Shown here: piece by piece, positions 29,043 through 37,564 of the stretch
Layout of the letters: every line of letters starts with the position of its first letter
Position numbering within the stretch: the stretch's first letter is position 1
Origin: Xylophilus rhododendri
GTDB taxonomy: Bacteria; Pseudomonadota; Gammaproteobacteria; Burkholderiales; Burkholderiaceae_C
Length of the DNA: 64,000 bases
Assembly: GCF_009906855.1 (NCBI RefSeq)
Contig: NZ_CP047650.1
Location: 2,666,001 to 2,730,000, forward strand
Reading direction: 5' to 3'
Notes under the pieces: model-generated
Databases searched by the model: none
Told to the model about the DNA's origin: nothing
The model's input: only the letters and a program-made list of their open reading frames with translations
Position numbers and translations under genes: made by a program

Positions 29043-29049
29043 GATCGTC

Positions 29050-31416
29050 TTGCCCACGCTGCGCATCCGGAGCCTTCGAACCCGCATCGCGCTGACTTTC
29101 TCCGCGCTGCTGCTGGTGGTGCAGCTGCTCGGCTTCTTCGCCGCGCGCGAAACCATCACGCACGCCGCCCGCCTGAACACCGAGACCGAGCTGCAGCAGG
29201 CCGAGAAGGTGTTCAACCAGATCATGCAGTCGCACCGCGACCAGCTCTCGCAGGCGGCGGCGGTGGTGGCGGCGGACTTCGGCTTCCGCGAGGCGGTGGC
29301 CACCCGCAACCAGGGCACCATCGTCTCGGCCCTGCGCAACACCGGCGACCGCATCAAGGCCGACCTGGTCATGCTGCTCGACCTCGATGCCCGCACCGTG
29401 GCCGACACCCGCATCAGCGACGAGGAAGGCGCCCTCTTTCCCTACCCCGACCTGATCGCCCAGGCACGCAGCAACGGCAGCGCCTCCAACATCATCCAGC
29501 TCGACGGCCGGCTCTACGAGCTGGTGGTGGTGCCGGTGAAGGCGCCGGTCACCATCGGCTGGGTGGCCATGGGCTTCGAGATCGACTCGCGTTTCATCGG
29601 CCTGCTCAACTCCACCATGGCGCTGGACGTGAGTTTCCTCGGCCAGGCCGTGGGCGGCGGCTGGGCGGTGCTGGCCAGTTCCCTGCCCGGCGGCACCGCG
29701 GCCAACCTGATCGCGCCGGCCAACGCCGGCCAGCTCGGCCGCGAAAAATCGATCCGCCTGACCCTGAACCAGGAGGAATACGGCGCCCGCACCGTGCTGC
29801 TGCACAGCGGCCCGAACGGGGTGGAGGCGGTGCTGCAGCGCTCCATCGCCGAGGCCGCCGCGCCCTTCCTGCGCATCCAGGCGGCTTTGCTGGTGCTCTC
29901 CCTGATCGGCTTGGTGGTGTCCATCGTGGTCAGCCTGCTCATCGCCCGCGGCGTGACCCGCCCGGTGGCCATGCTGACCGGCTTCGCCCGCAGCGTGGGC
30001 GAAGGCGGCAACCCGCCGCCGCTGGAGCTGGCGCGCGAGGACGAGATCGGCGCCCTGGCCCACACCTTCAACGACATGCGCGAGGCGCTCGACGAACGCG
30101 AGGCCCGCATCACCGGCCTGGCCTACCAGGACAGCCTCACCGGCCTGCCCAACCGCGCCCTGTTCCGCGAACGGGTGATGGAAGCGATCGCCCTGGCGCA
30201 GCGCGGCGAAGCGATGGTGGCGGTGATGGTGATGGACCTGGACCGCTTCAAGTACGTCAACGACACCCTGGGCCACACCATCGGCGACCAGCTGCTGGTG
30301 GAAGTGGGCCAGCGCCTGCATGCCGCCATGGGCCCGCAGTCGGCCACCGTGGCGCGCCTGGGCGGCGACGAATTCGCGGTGCTGCTGATCGACGGCAGCG
30401 AGGCCGAAGCCATGCGGGTGGCCCAGAGCCTGCTCACCCTGCTGGAGCGGCCGATGCTGCTCGAAGGCCAGGTGGTGGACGTCGGCGCCAGCATCGGCAT
30501 CGTCTGCTGCCCCATGCACGGCGACGACGTCGACACCCTCATGCGCCGCGCCGACATCGCCATGTACGCCGCCAAGCGGTCCGGCTCCGGCTGCCTGCTC
30601 TACGACAGCCGGCACGACACCCAGACCCCCGAGCGGCTCTCGCTCATGGGCGAGCTGCGCCATGCGGTGGAGCACGACCACCTCACCGTCTTCTACCAAC
30701 CCAAGATGGACCTGGCCACCGGCGAGGTCCGCCAGGTCGAGGCCCTGGTGCGCTGGGACCACGCCACCCGCGGCTTCATCGCGCCGGACCGCTTCATCCC
30801 CTTCGCCGAACAGACCGGCTACATCAAGGCGATCACCCGCTGGGTGGTGCGCCATGTCGTGGCCCAGACCGCCGACTGGCTGGAGCGCGGCATCGACCTG
30901 CAGACCTCGATCAACGTCTCCGCCCGCGACCTGCTGGACAACGAGCTGCCCGACTTCTTCCAGAACGTGCTCAAGGAATACCGGGTCGACCCGCGCCAGA
31001 TCTGGATCGAGATCACCGAAAGCGCGGTGATGGAAGACCCGGCCCATGCACTCAGCACCCTGGAGAAGCTGCACAACCTGGGCTTTCGCCTGTCGATCGA
31101 CGACTTCGGCACCGGCTACTCCTCGCTGGCCTACCTCAAACGCATGCCGGTCGACGAGATCAAGATCGACCGCTCCTTCGTCATGGGCATGGTGACCGAG
31201 CGCGACGACGAGGTGATCGTGCGCTCCACCATCGACCTGGGCCACAACATGGGCCTGAAGGTGGTCGCCGAAGGCGTGGAGACCCAGGAGATCCTGGACC
31301 GCCTGCGCGAATGCCGCTGCGACCTGGCCCAGGGCTGGCTGCTGTCGCGGCCCATGCCGGCGGCCAAGCTGGAAGACTGGCTACTGGCCTGGCGAGCGAA
31401 GAAGGCGACGGCCTGA
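29050..31416 (+). CDS. Membrane GGDEF/EAL cyclic-di-GMP protein
   Basis: A 788-residue protein: an N-terminal membrane helix, a periplasmic double-Cache-like sensor (about residues 30-275), a second helix, HAMP, GGDEF and EAL. GGDEF is intact (LGGDEFAVLL). The EAL domain keeps QVEALVRW, NVSARDL, ITESAVMED, DDFGTGYSSL, KIDRSFV and AEGVET, so phosphodiesterase activity is likely. The start is TTG at 29050; no better start exists. It is the last gene of the DUF3034-globin-cupredoxin operon, so its sensor may respond to the gas or redox state handled by those proteins. The end overlaps the convergent gene at 31381 by 36 bp. Confidence 0.92.
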   Translation: MPTLRIRSLRTRIALTFSALLLVVQLLGFFAARETITHAARLNTETELQQAEKVFNQIMQSHRDQLSQAAAVVAADFGFREAVATRNQGTIVSALRNTGDRIKADLVMLLDLDARTVADTRISDEEGALFPYPDLIAQARSNGSASNIIQLDGRLYELVVVPVKAPVTIGWVAMGFEIDSRFIGLLNSTMALDVSFLGQAVGGGWAVLASSLPGGTAANLIAPANAGQLGREKSIRLTLNQEEYGARTVLLHSGPNGVEAVLQRSIAEAAAPFLRIQAALLVLSLIGLVVSIVVSLLIARGVTRPVAMLTGFARSVGEGGNPPPLELAREDEIGALAHTFNDMREALDEREARITGLAYQDSLTGLPNRALFRERVMEAIALAQRGEAMVAVMVMDLDRFKYVNDTLGHTIGDQLLVEVGQRLHAAMGPQSATVARLGGDEFAVLLIDGSEAEAMRVAQSLLTLLERPMLLEGQVVDVGASIGIVCCPMHGDDVDTLMRRADIAMYAAKRSGSGCLLYDSRHDTQTPERLSLMGELRHAVEHDHLTVFYQPKMDLATGEVRQVEALVRWDHATRGFIAPDRFIPFAEQTGYIKAITRWVVRHVVAQTADWLERGIDLQTSINVSARDLLDNELPDFFQNVLKEYRVDPRQIWIEITESAVMEDPAHALSTLEKLHNLGFRLSIDDFGTGYSSLAYLKRMPVDEIKIDRSFVMGMVTERDDEVIVRSTIDLGHNMGLKVVAEGVETQEILDRLRECRCDLAQGWLLSRPMPAAKLEDWLLAWRAKKATA

Positions 31417-32187
31417 GGCCCCGCCGGCCTGCGAGCCGGTCGAACGCAGATCGTGCTCCAGGATCGCCAGGCGCTGCTCCGGCGTGAGCGGATCCGGCCG
31501 AAGCCCCGTCGCATCGCGGAAATCGTCGATGCGCTCGATGCAGTCGGCCAGGTAGCCGCAGAAATCATCCACCGCATCGACCAGCGGCCGCGGCGCGGCG
31601 CCCCGCAGCGCGGCCTCCAGCCGCTGGCGCTGCAGCACGTTCCAGCCCAGCCGCAACAGCAGCGTGGCCAGCTCCGGCGGACTGCGGCCGAACACCTGCT
31701 CGGTGCTCCATGCCTCGGCACGGCACAGCGCCTGCGCGTAGTCGATATGCATCGCCGGCCGCAGCAGCATGAGTTCGGCCAGGCGCTGCCGGCAGGCGGC
31801 CAGCTTGTCCGGCGCCGGGCCCAGGGTCTTGCCGAACAGGGCCTGGAATTCGGTGACCGCGTCGGTATAGACCTTCTGGCGCACCGCCGCGCCATCGACC
31901 GGCTGCACGGCCACCGCAGCCGGCCTGGCAACGCTGGAGCGGGCAAAGGATTTACGCACCTGATCCCAGGCCTGCGCCACCCCGGCCTGCGCGCCGGCGC
32001 CGCCGCCGGGCCCCACCACCGTCACCTGCATGCCGGCGACCTGCGAGGGTGTCAGGCCCCGGCTCAGCAGGTCCTGCAGCGGATCGACGCAACAGCCGCG
32101 CAGGTCCGGCTGGAAGGCGTTCGAGACGCTGGTGGACGCATGTGGGTGCCAAGCGGGAAAGGTGGTGGACGATAGGGAAAGGTGCAC
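31381..32187 (-). CDS. Unrecognised protein with near-PIP-box promoter, candidate type III effector
   Basis: A 268-residue protein that I do not recognise. The first 35 residues are rich in Ser, Thr and His with almost no acidic residues (SLSSTTFPAWHPHASTSVSN), the composition seen in type III secretion signals. No Sec signal or membrane segment is present. The core is alpha-helical, around TDAVTEFQALFGKTLGPAPD and LAELMLLRPAMHIDY. The start is GTG 32187 with GAGGT 5-6 bp before it. It lies directly after the similarly organised gene at 32264-33061, and the two may be distant paralogues. A box TTCGC-N16-TTCGC precedes it. Effector status is inference. Confidence 0.65.
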   Translation of the reverse strand: MHLSLSSTTFPAWHPHASTSVSNAFQPDLRGCCVDPLQDLLSRGLTPSQVAGMQVTVVGPGGGAGAQAGVAQAWDQVRKSFARSSVARPAAVAVQPVDGAAVRQKVYTDAVTEFQALFGKTLGPAPDKLAACRQRLAELMLLRPAMHIDYAQALCRAEAWSTEQVFGRSPPELATLLLRLGWNVLQRQRLEAALRGAAPRPLVDAVDDFCGYLADCIERIDDFRDATGLRPDPLTPEQRLAILEHDLRSTGSQAGGASGRRLLRSPGQ

Positions 32188-32210
32188 GGCGGACCTCGAA
32201 AAAAACGCCC

Positions 32211-32272
32211 ATGCTCGCCATTCCCCGGCCGCCGCGCCGTGCCTTGGCGAAGCCCGCGGGCGCTCAGGCGAA
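32211..32272 (-). promoter_or_regulatory. Near-PIP box and -10 of the 31381-32187 gene
   Basis: Minus-strand TTCGC at 32268-32272 and TTCGC at 32247-32251, separated by 16 bp, one more than the canonical 15. GAGCAT (32211-32216) lies 30 bp downstream, within the 30-32 bp range known for PIP-box promoters, though its first base is G, not a pyrimidine. The box overlaps the end of the upstream gene by a few codons. Confidence 0.5.
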
Positions 32273-33061
32273 CTCGCCCTCGGTCCCCGCGCCGAACAGG
32301 GACGGCGGGCGTTCTCCGTCGGGCTTGAGCAGGTAGAGCCGGTGCAGCACCAGCTCTATCGCCCGGTGCAGCTCGGCGGCGACCGTCCGGCATGTATCCA
32401 GCGGCGCCTGGCTGTCCAGGGCACGCGCCGCCAGTTCGTTCAGGGCCGTCTGGTAGAGATTGATCAAGGTCACCTCGATGGCGGCGGCCGGCGCGCCGAA
32501 GAAGTCCAGCGCGCTCCAGGTCGCCACGAATGCCCGGCTGCCGTTGGCGCATTGCGCCACGGCCTCGTCGATCGGCGCATCGAAAAGATAGTTGACCAGC
32601 AGTTCCTGCTTCATGGCCCTGCGCAGGACATCGGGCGTCAACTCGGCATGGGGCGGCTCCACATCCCAGGCACTGCGAAAGCGCTTCACGCAGTCTTGCC
32701 AGACCTGCAGGAACAGGGCGGCGCTTTCCGGGTCCGGCGGCGCCTGCCGCTGGCGGGGCGCCTCGGCCTCCAGCGGCGGCTGCACCGGGCTGGCGACGAC
32801 ACCGTGGGCGCGGCAGGCCTGCTCCCAGGCCTGCTGCACGTCGGGGGCGTCCTGCGCCGTCGGTGCGAACACCTGGTACTGGCCCAGATCCGCATCCTCC
32901 AGCCCATAGGCCATCAGCCAGGCCAGCGAACCCACCGGCAGAAAGGACACCAGGGCCTGGCTGTCCGGCCCCGGACTGGCGGCGCGGCTCACCACCGTCG
33001 AAGCGCTGGCGGCGGAACTGGAGCTGGAAGAAGAGGAACGGGCGGAGAGCACAGGCAGCAT
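32264..33061 (-). CDS. Unrecognised Ser-rich N-terminus protein with PIP box, candidate type III effector
   Basis: A 265-residue protein that I do not recognise. The N terminus has eight consecutive serines within LPVLSARSSSSSSSSAASAS and no acidic residue in the first 30 positions, typical of type III secretion signals. The rest is helical with no membrane segment, with blocks QDCVKRFRSAWDVEPPHAEL and EVTLINLYQTALNELAARAL. The ATG at 33061 has AAGGA 9 bp upstream. An exact PIP box with correctly spaced -10 precedes it, between it and mnmA. Together these suggest HrpX/HrpB-type control and export through a type III system. No secretion genes lie in the window. Confidence 0.68.
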   Translation of the reverse strand: MLPVLSARSSSSSSSSAASASTVVSRAASPGPDSQALVSFLPVGSLAWLMAYGLEDADLGQYQVFAPTAQDAPDVQQAWEQACRAHGVVASPVQPPLEAEAPRQRQAPPDPESAALFLQVWQDCVKRFRSAWDVEPPHAELTPDVLRRAMKQELLVNYLFDAPIDEAVAQCANGSRAFVATWSALDFFGAPAAAIEVTLINLYQTALNELAARALDSQAPLDTCRTVAAELHRAIELVLHRLYLLKPDGERPPSLFGAGTEGEFA

Positions 33062-33110
33062 GGGAAAGATCCTTGGGCAATGGCCGCGCCGGAAGATGGC
33101 GCGATCCGCG

Positions 33111-33172
33111 ATGCTGGCCTCGCCGCCCTGCGCATCCGCCGTCCGATCCGAATGCCTCGGGCCGGACGCGAA
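33111..33172 (-). promoter_or_regulatory. PIP box with -10 element
   Basis: Minus strand: TTCGC (33168-33172), 15 bp, TTCGG (33148-33152), 31 bp, CAGCAT (33111-33116). This fits TTCGB-N15-TTCGB-N30-32-YANNNT, the plant-inducible promoter arrangement recognised by HrpX-type AraC activators. It ends about 50 bp before the ATG at 33061. Confidence 0.7.
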
Positions 33173-33175
33173 CGC

Positions 33176-34278
33176 TCAGGCCTTGGAGCCGATCACCCCG
33201 CCGCCCAGGCAGATCTCGCCGTCGTACAGCACCGCCGACTGGCCCGGCGTCACCGCCCATTGGGGCTCGTCGAAGTCCAGCGCGAAGCCTTCGTCGCCCC
33301 CGGCGCTCAGCAGGCAGGCGGTGTCGGCCTGGCGGTAGCGCGTCTTGGCGGCGTAGCGGCCGGGCGGCGGCGGCGTGCCGGCCGTCCAGCTGGTGTCGGC
33401 GGCCTCCAGCTGCTGCGACAGCAGCCAGGGATGGTCATGCCCCTGCACCACCCGCAGCACGTTGCGGTCCAGATCCTTGCGGGCCACGAACCAGGGCTCG
33501 TGCTCGCCCTGGCCGCGCTGCGCGCCCTTCTCCTTCACGCCGCCGATGCCCAGCCCCTGGCGCTGCCCCAGCGTGTAGAAGGACAGCCCCTGGTGCTGGC
33601 CCAGCGTGCGCCCCCGGTCGTCCTGGATGGCGCCTGGCGCATGGGCGATATAGCGGTTGAGGAACTCGCGGAACGGCCGTTCGCCGATGAAGCAGATGCC
33701 GGTCGAATCCTTCTTCTTCGCATTGGGCAGGCCGATCTCCTCGGCGATGCGGCGCACCTCGGTCTTGTGCAGCTCGCCGACCGGGAACAGCGTCTTGCTG
33801 AGCTGCTGTTGCGTGAGCCGGTGCAGGAAATAGCTCTGGTCCTTGGACGGATCCAGCCCCTTCAGCAGCTCGAAGCGCCCTTCGCGCTCGCGCACCCGGG
33901 CGTAATGGCCGGTGGCGATCTTCTCGGCGCCCAGGCGCATCGCGTGGTCGAGAAAGGCCTTGAACTTGATCTCGGCATTGCACAGCACATCGGGATTGGG
34001 CGTGCGGCCGGCCTGGTATTCGCGCAGGAACTCGGCGAACACCCGGTCCTTGTATTCGGCCGCGAAATTCACATGCTCGATCTCGATGCCCAGCACATCG
34101 GCCACCGCCGCGGCGTCCACGAAATCGATGTTGGACGAGCAGTATTCGCTGTCGTCGTCATCCTCCCAGTTCTTCATGAAGATGCCGACCACCTCGTGGC
34201 CCTGCTGTTTCAGAAGATGGGCGGTGACGGCGGAATCCACCCCCCGCTCAGACCGACGATGACCCTTTGTGCGCACAT
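33176..34278 (-). CDS. mnmA: tRNA 2-thiouridylase MnmA, apparent frameshift at PP-loop
   Basis: The body matches Mnm[21 protein letters not shown], the [10 protein letters not shown] block, [14 protein letters not shown], the ATGHYAR motif, [10 protein letters not shown] and the second catalytic cysteine in [12 protein letters not shown]. The PP-loop should read SGGVDS. From ATG 34278 the frame reads [13 protein letters not shown] and then shifts: a six-base G run (34240-34245, C on the plus strand) is one base short. Adding one G restores SGGVDS and a protein of about 367 residues. MnmA makes 2-thiouridine at the wobble position of tRNAs for Lys, Glu and Gln. In most bacteria it is important for growth, so a sequencing error is more likely than a true break. 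Confidence 0.9.
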
Positions 34279-34352
34279 AGGTGTGCGATTATCCCGGCGC
34301 CGCCTTCCCCTCTGCCCGCCACGGGCCATCCCCCTCCCGATCTCTCCGTTCC

Positions 34353-35297
34353 ATGGAACTGCGCCAGCTCCGCTACTTCGTCCGCACCGTGGAACTCGGC
34401 AGCATGGGCAAGGCCGCGCTGGACCTGGGCGTGGTGCAGTCGGCGCTGAGCCAGCAGATCAGCCGCCTGGAAGGCGAACTCGCCGCCCGCCTGCTGCAGC
34501 GCAGCGCCCGCGGCGTGCTGCCCACCGAGGCCGGCGCCGCCTTCTTCCGCGAGGCCCAGCTCACCCTGCGCCATGCCGAGCAGGCCCAGCGTGCGGCGCG
34601 CGAGGCCCGGCTGTCGGGCACCGTCAGCGTGGGCCTGGCGCCCACCACCGCCGCCGTGCTGGCCCTGCCCCTGATGCGCGCCATGCGCGAGCGCTACCCG
34701 GACGTGCGCCTGCACATGGTGGAGAGCCTGTCGGGCCACCTGGCCGCCATGCTCAACGCCCGCCAGCTCGACCTGGCCATGCTGTTTTCCGACCAGCCCG
34801 GCCGGCGCTGGAGCGTGCTGCCGCTGCTGGAGGAAAAGCTGCTGCTGATCCGCGCCCGCGCCCACCTGCCGCCCGGCCCCGCGCCCAGCACCCGGCCCCT
34901 GCCCATCCGCGCACTGGCCGAGCAGCCCCTGATCCTGCCCACCGGCAGCCACGGCCTGCGCGCCACCATCGAGGCCGCCGCGCTGCGCGCCCGCATCAGC
35001 CTGCAGCTGGTGGCCGAGATCGATTCGCTGGCGATGCTGATGGATGCGGTGGACAACGGCTTTGGCGCCACCGTGCAGCCTGGGGCGGCTGTGGGGCGGT
35101 ATCCGGATGCGGGGGAGCGGTTTCATCTGGTGCCGCTGGCGGACCGGCTGGCGCGGCGGCGGAATGCGGTTTGCAGTCTGTCGGATGACGAGTTGTCGCC
35201 GGCTGCGCTGGCGGTGCGGGTGGTGATGGCGGATGTGGCGCGGGGGTTGGTGGCTACGCGGCATTGGCCGGGGGCAAGCTTGGTTGGAAACGTGTGA
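34353..35297 (+). CDS. LysR-family transcriptional regulator
   Basis: A 314-residue LysR regulator: MELRQLRYFVRTVELGSMGK, LDLGVVQSALSQQISRLE, and an effector-binding domain starting near SGTVSVGLAPTTAAVLALP. It is of the same subgroup as the LysR at 39792-40733 (both have the pattern RxVTIGLPTS/VSVGLAPTT, then HxVESxSxxL). It is divergent from mnmA with an intergenic region of only 75 bp; no adjacent catabolic gene on the plus strand is an obvious target. Codon use changes to G-rich third positions in the last 75 codons. Confidence 0.92.
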   Translation: MELRQLRYFVRTVELGSMGKAALDLGVVQSALSQQISRLEGELAARLLQRSARGVLPTEAGAAFFREAQLTLRHAEQAQRAAREARLSGTVSVGLAPTTAAVLALPLMRAMRERYPDVRLHMVESLSGHLAAMLNARQLDLAMLFSDQPGRRWSVLPLLEEKLLLIRARAHLPPGPAPSTRPLPIRALAEQPLILPTGSHGLRATIEAAALRARISLQLVAEIDSLAMLMDAVDNGFGATVQPGAAVGRYPDAGERFHLVPLADRLARRRNAVCSLSDDELSPAALAVRVVMADVARGLVATRHWPGASLVGNV

Positions 35298-35369
35298 AAC
35301 TGCGGGCCTGTCGAAAATCCTCTCACGGCTGGCCGGTGAAAATCAGACCAGGACCGTTCAGCTGATTAC

Positions 35370-36317
35370 TCACTGCCTGACGTAGGTTTCCATCGGCCGA
35401 TCGTTCGGGTTATCCCATGCCGCCTTTACGTTGGCACTCATGGCCAGCCCGATCGGTTTGCCCGTAGGAGGGATAGCTTGCATGAACCACTTGTCCCAGA
35501 GTGCCGCCAGTTGGCCGCTGCGGATCTGGGCCTTGATGGCATCGTCCACCGCTTTTTTGAAGGCGACATCGTCCTTGCGGAGCATGAGAGCGTCCGGCTC
35601 GACGGAAAGCGGCTCTCCCACGATTCGATAGTCCTGGGGCGATTTCGATGCCGAAATCTGCGCCGAGAGTATTCCGGTGTCGATCACGAAACCGTCAGCC
35701 CGGTCGCTCTCCAGCAGCAGGAAGCTTTCCGAGTGGTCCTTCGCAAGAATCTGGTTGAACTGCATACCCGACAGCACAAGCCGGCGTAGATGCTGCGCCG
35801 AGGTCGTGCCGGTCGTCGTCACGATGGTCTTGCCGGCGATCTGATCGAACCCATTGATGCCCGACTTCTTCTTGACCGCCATCCTGATCTCCTCGATGAA
35901 GGTGGTCATGGCAAAGGAAACCAGTTGCGCCCGCGCAGCGGTGTTGGACGTCGATCCGCATTCGAGGTCGACCGTGCCGTTCTGCACCAGCGGTACGCGG
36001 TTGGCCGCTGTCACGTTCTGGTATTTGATTTCTATTTTTTTTCCGAACGACTGCTCCAGAGCCGCCACGATGCGCTGGCACAGCTCGACGTGAAAGCCGC
36101 CGTACTGGCCGTTGCCGTAGGAAAACGACAGACCGCCGGAGGCCTCGCGTACACCCAGCGTGATGGCGCCGGATTCGCGGATTTTGCCCAGGGTGTCCGG
36201 TGGTGAGCTCTGGCCGAAAGCGAGGGTGGCGGTCAGAAAATTGGCCGCCATCGCCAGCGCGATGAGGCCTCGTCGCTTCGGACGTGCGGGGCGGTGTTGG
36301 TCCATGGCGTCTTTCAT
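35370..36317 (-). CDS. Amino-acid ABC transporter substrate-binding protein (GltI-like)
   Basis: A 315-residue binding protein with a signal peptide ending near LAFGQSS. Family marks are LGKIRESGAITLGVREASGG, TAANRVPLVQNGTVDLECGST and LAALWDKWFMQAIPP. It is the last gene of the methylaspartate operon; its ATG (36317) overlaps the MAL stop by 4 bp, so it is translationally coupled. It is related to the binding protein at 3086-3985. No permease or ATPase is nearby. A glutamate, aspartate or methylaspartate ligand is plausible from context only. Confidence 0.9.
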   Translation of the reverse strand: MKDAMDQHRPARPKRRGLIALAMAANFLTATLAFGQSSPPDTLGKIRESGAITLGVREASGGLSFSYGNGQYGGFHVELCQRIVAALEQSFGKKIEIKYQNVTAANRVPLVQNGTVDLECGSTSNTAARAQLVSFAMTTFIEEIRMAVKKKSGINGFDQIAGKTIVTTTGTTSAQHLRRLVLSGMQFNQILAKDHSESFLLLESDRADGFVIDTGILSAQISASKSPQDYRIVGEPLSVEPDALMLRKDDVAFKKAVDDAIKAQIRSGQLAALWDKWFMQAIPPTGKPIGLAMSANVKAAWDNPNDRPMETYVRQ

Positions 36318-37564
36318 GCGGAGACGGTTGCAGGGCTCTTCAGGGACAGCTCGGCCAGCAGCTTCTGCTGTTCGTTGCCTACGATGCTGAGCGCCTCGTC
36401 CACACCCATTCCCGGCTTGGCCAGCTGCATGTCCGCCTGGCCCGCTACAGCGACGTGCACGCAGACACGGGCCGACAAATCGGTTTCCGAGCAGCTGCCG
36501 CCCATGTGTGCGCCGACACCGTGCTCCTTGCAGAGAAGGATGGCTTCGAGGGAGCGGGTCACGCTTCCCACATCGGGGCATTTGATCTGGACGATATCGA
36601 CCGCCGATGCCTCTGCATAGCGCTTGATGTCGTCCAGCGAATCGCACCATTCGTCGGCCACGATGCGCGCCTGCGAGCCGATGGATTTCAGTTCGCGCTT
36701 GATCGCCGCGAAACCGCCGATCTGCGCATCGACACTGCCGTAATCGGCCGGGCTTTCGATATTGAGCGGCATGGGCGCGACCCGTTTCTCGACCTTGGCG
36801 ATGAATGCGGCGATGCGTGCCGGATCGCCATCGAACGATGCGCCGGCATTGCCGTACAGGTCGAAATGCAAGGTCGGCAAATAGCCTGGATCCTTCTCGC
36901 CCAGGACCGCATCCGCGACCCATCCGGCATATTCGAGAAACTCCGCGCCGTCCTTGCCAAATTTCGCCGGGCTGTTGATGAGCCCGTGCGGCAGGATCTC
37001 GGTGCGCTTCATGATCATCTTGCGGGCATTGGCCCGGCGGTCATCGCCGCTTTGCGCATAGATCGGCACACGCCTGGCGACCAGCGGCAGCGCGTACGCC
37101 TGGGTCAGCACCTCGGCCATGGTGCATCGCATCGAGTAGGCGAAGGCCTGCAATACCGCCTGGCTGAGACCGAACTCGGCCGCCAGCGAGATCCGCGATC
37201 CGTCAGCCAGCGGAGCGAACAGCATGTCGAGCTCGGCCCGCAGCGATTGCAGGGGCAACTGCCGCAGCCGCTCGCCAACCTCGCCTTCGAGCTGAGAACG
37301 CGTCAGTGCGATGTCCAGCAAGGGCTCGCGGCCCGCGGCGGCGGCGTACTGCACGCACATCATGTCGCCCCAGACGACGTGCCCGTCGGTCAGCTTCAAC
37401 CCGACGGACAAGGCGTGCGCGGGCATACGGACGGATCGGAATCCGCGGGTCAGCGGCTCCCCCAGGTAGAGAGGGCCGTCGCTCATCCGACCGGCTCGGA
37501 TGGCCGCCTGGTCGTCGTAGAAAAAGGCACCCTGAATAGGAACTGACAAGACGGAATCGATCAT
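36314..37564 (-). CDS. Methylaspartate ammonia-lyase
   Basis: A 416-residue enzyme of the enolase superfamily, MAL type. Visible marks: YAQSGDDRR, TLHFDLYGNAG (His 194 equivalent), NIESPADYGSVDAQI (metal Glu), RIVADEWCDSLDD (metal Asp), the catalytic-lysine block VQIKCPDVGSV, and the C-terminal GGSCSETDLSARVCVHVAVA and KPGMGVDEALSIVGNE. It eliminates ammonia from L-threo-3-methylaspartate to give mesaconate. It sits in a four-gene operon with overlaps of 4 bp on both sides. The gene has more A/T-ending codons than the surrounding housekeeping genes, suggesting transfer. Glutamate mutase, which would supply methylaspartate, is not in the window. Confidence 0.93.
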   Translation of the reverse strand: MIDSVLSVPIQGAFFYDDQAAIRAGRMSDGPLYLGEPLTRGFRSVRMPAHALSVGLKLTDGHVVWGDMMCVQYAAAAGREPLLDIALTRSQLEGEVGERLRQLPLQSLRAELDMLFAPLADGSRISLAAEFGLSQAVLQAFAYSMRCTMAEVLTQAYALPLVARRVPIYAQSGDDRRANARKMIMKRTEILPHGLINSPAKFGKDGAEFLEYAGWVADAVLGEKDPGYLPTLHFDLYGNAGASFDGDPARIAAFIAKVEKRVAPMPLNIESPADYGSVDAQIGGFAAIKRELKSIGSQARIVADEWCDSLDDIKRYAEASAVDIVQIKCPDVGSVTRSLEAILLCKEHGVGAHMGGSCSETDLSARVCVHVAVAGQADMQLAKPGMGVDEALSIVGNEQQKLLAELSLKSPATVSA

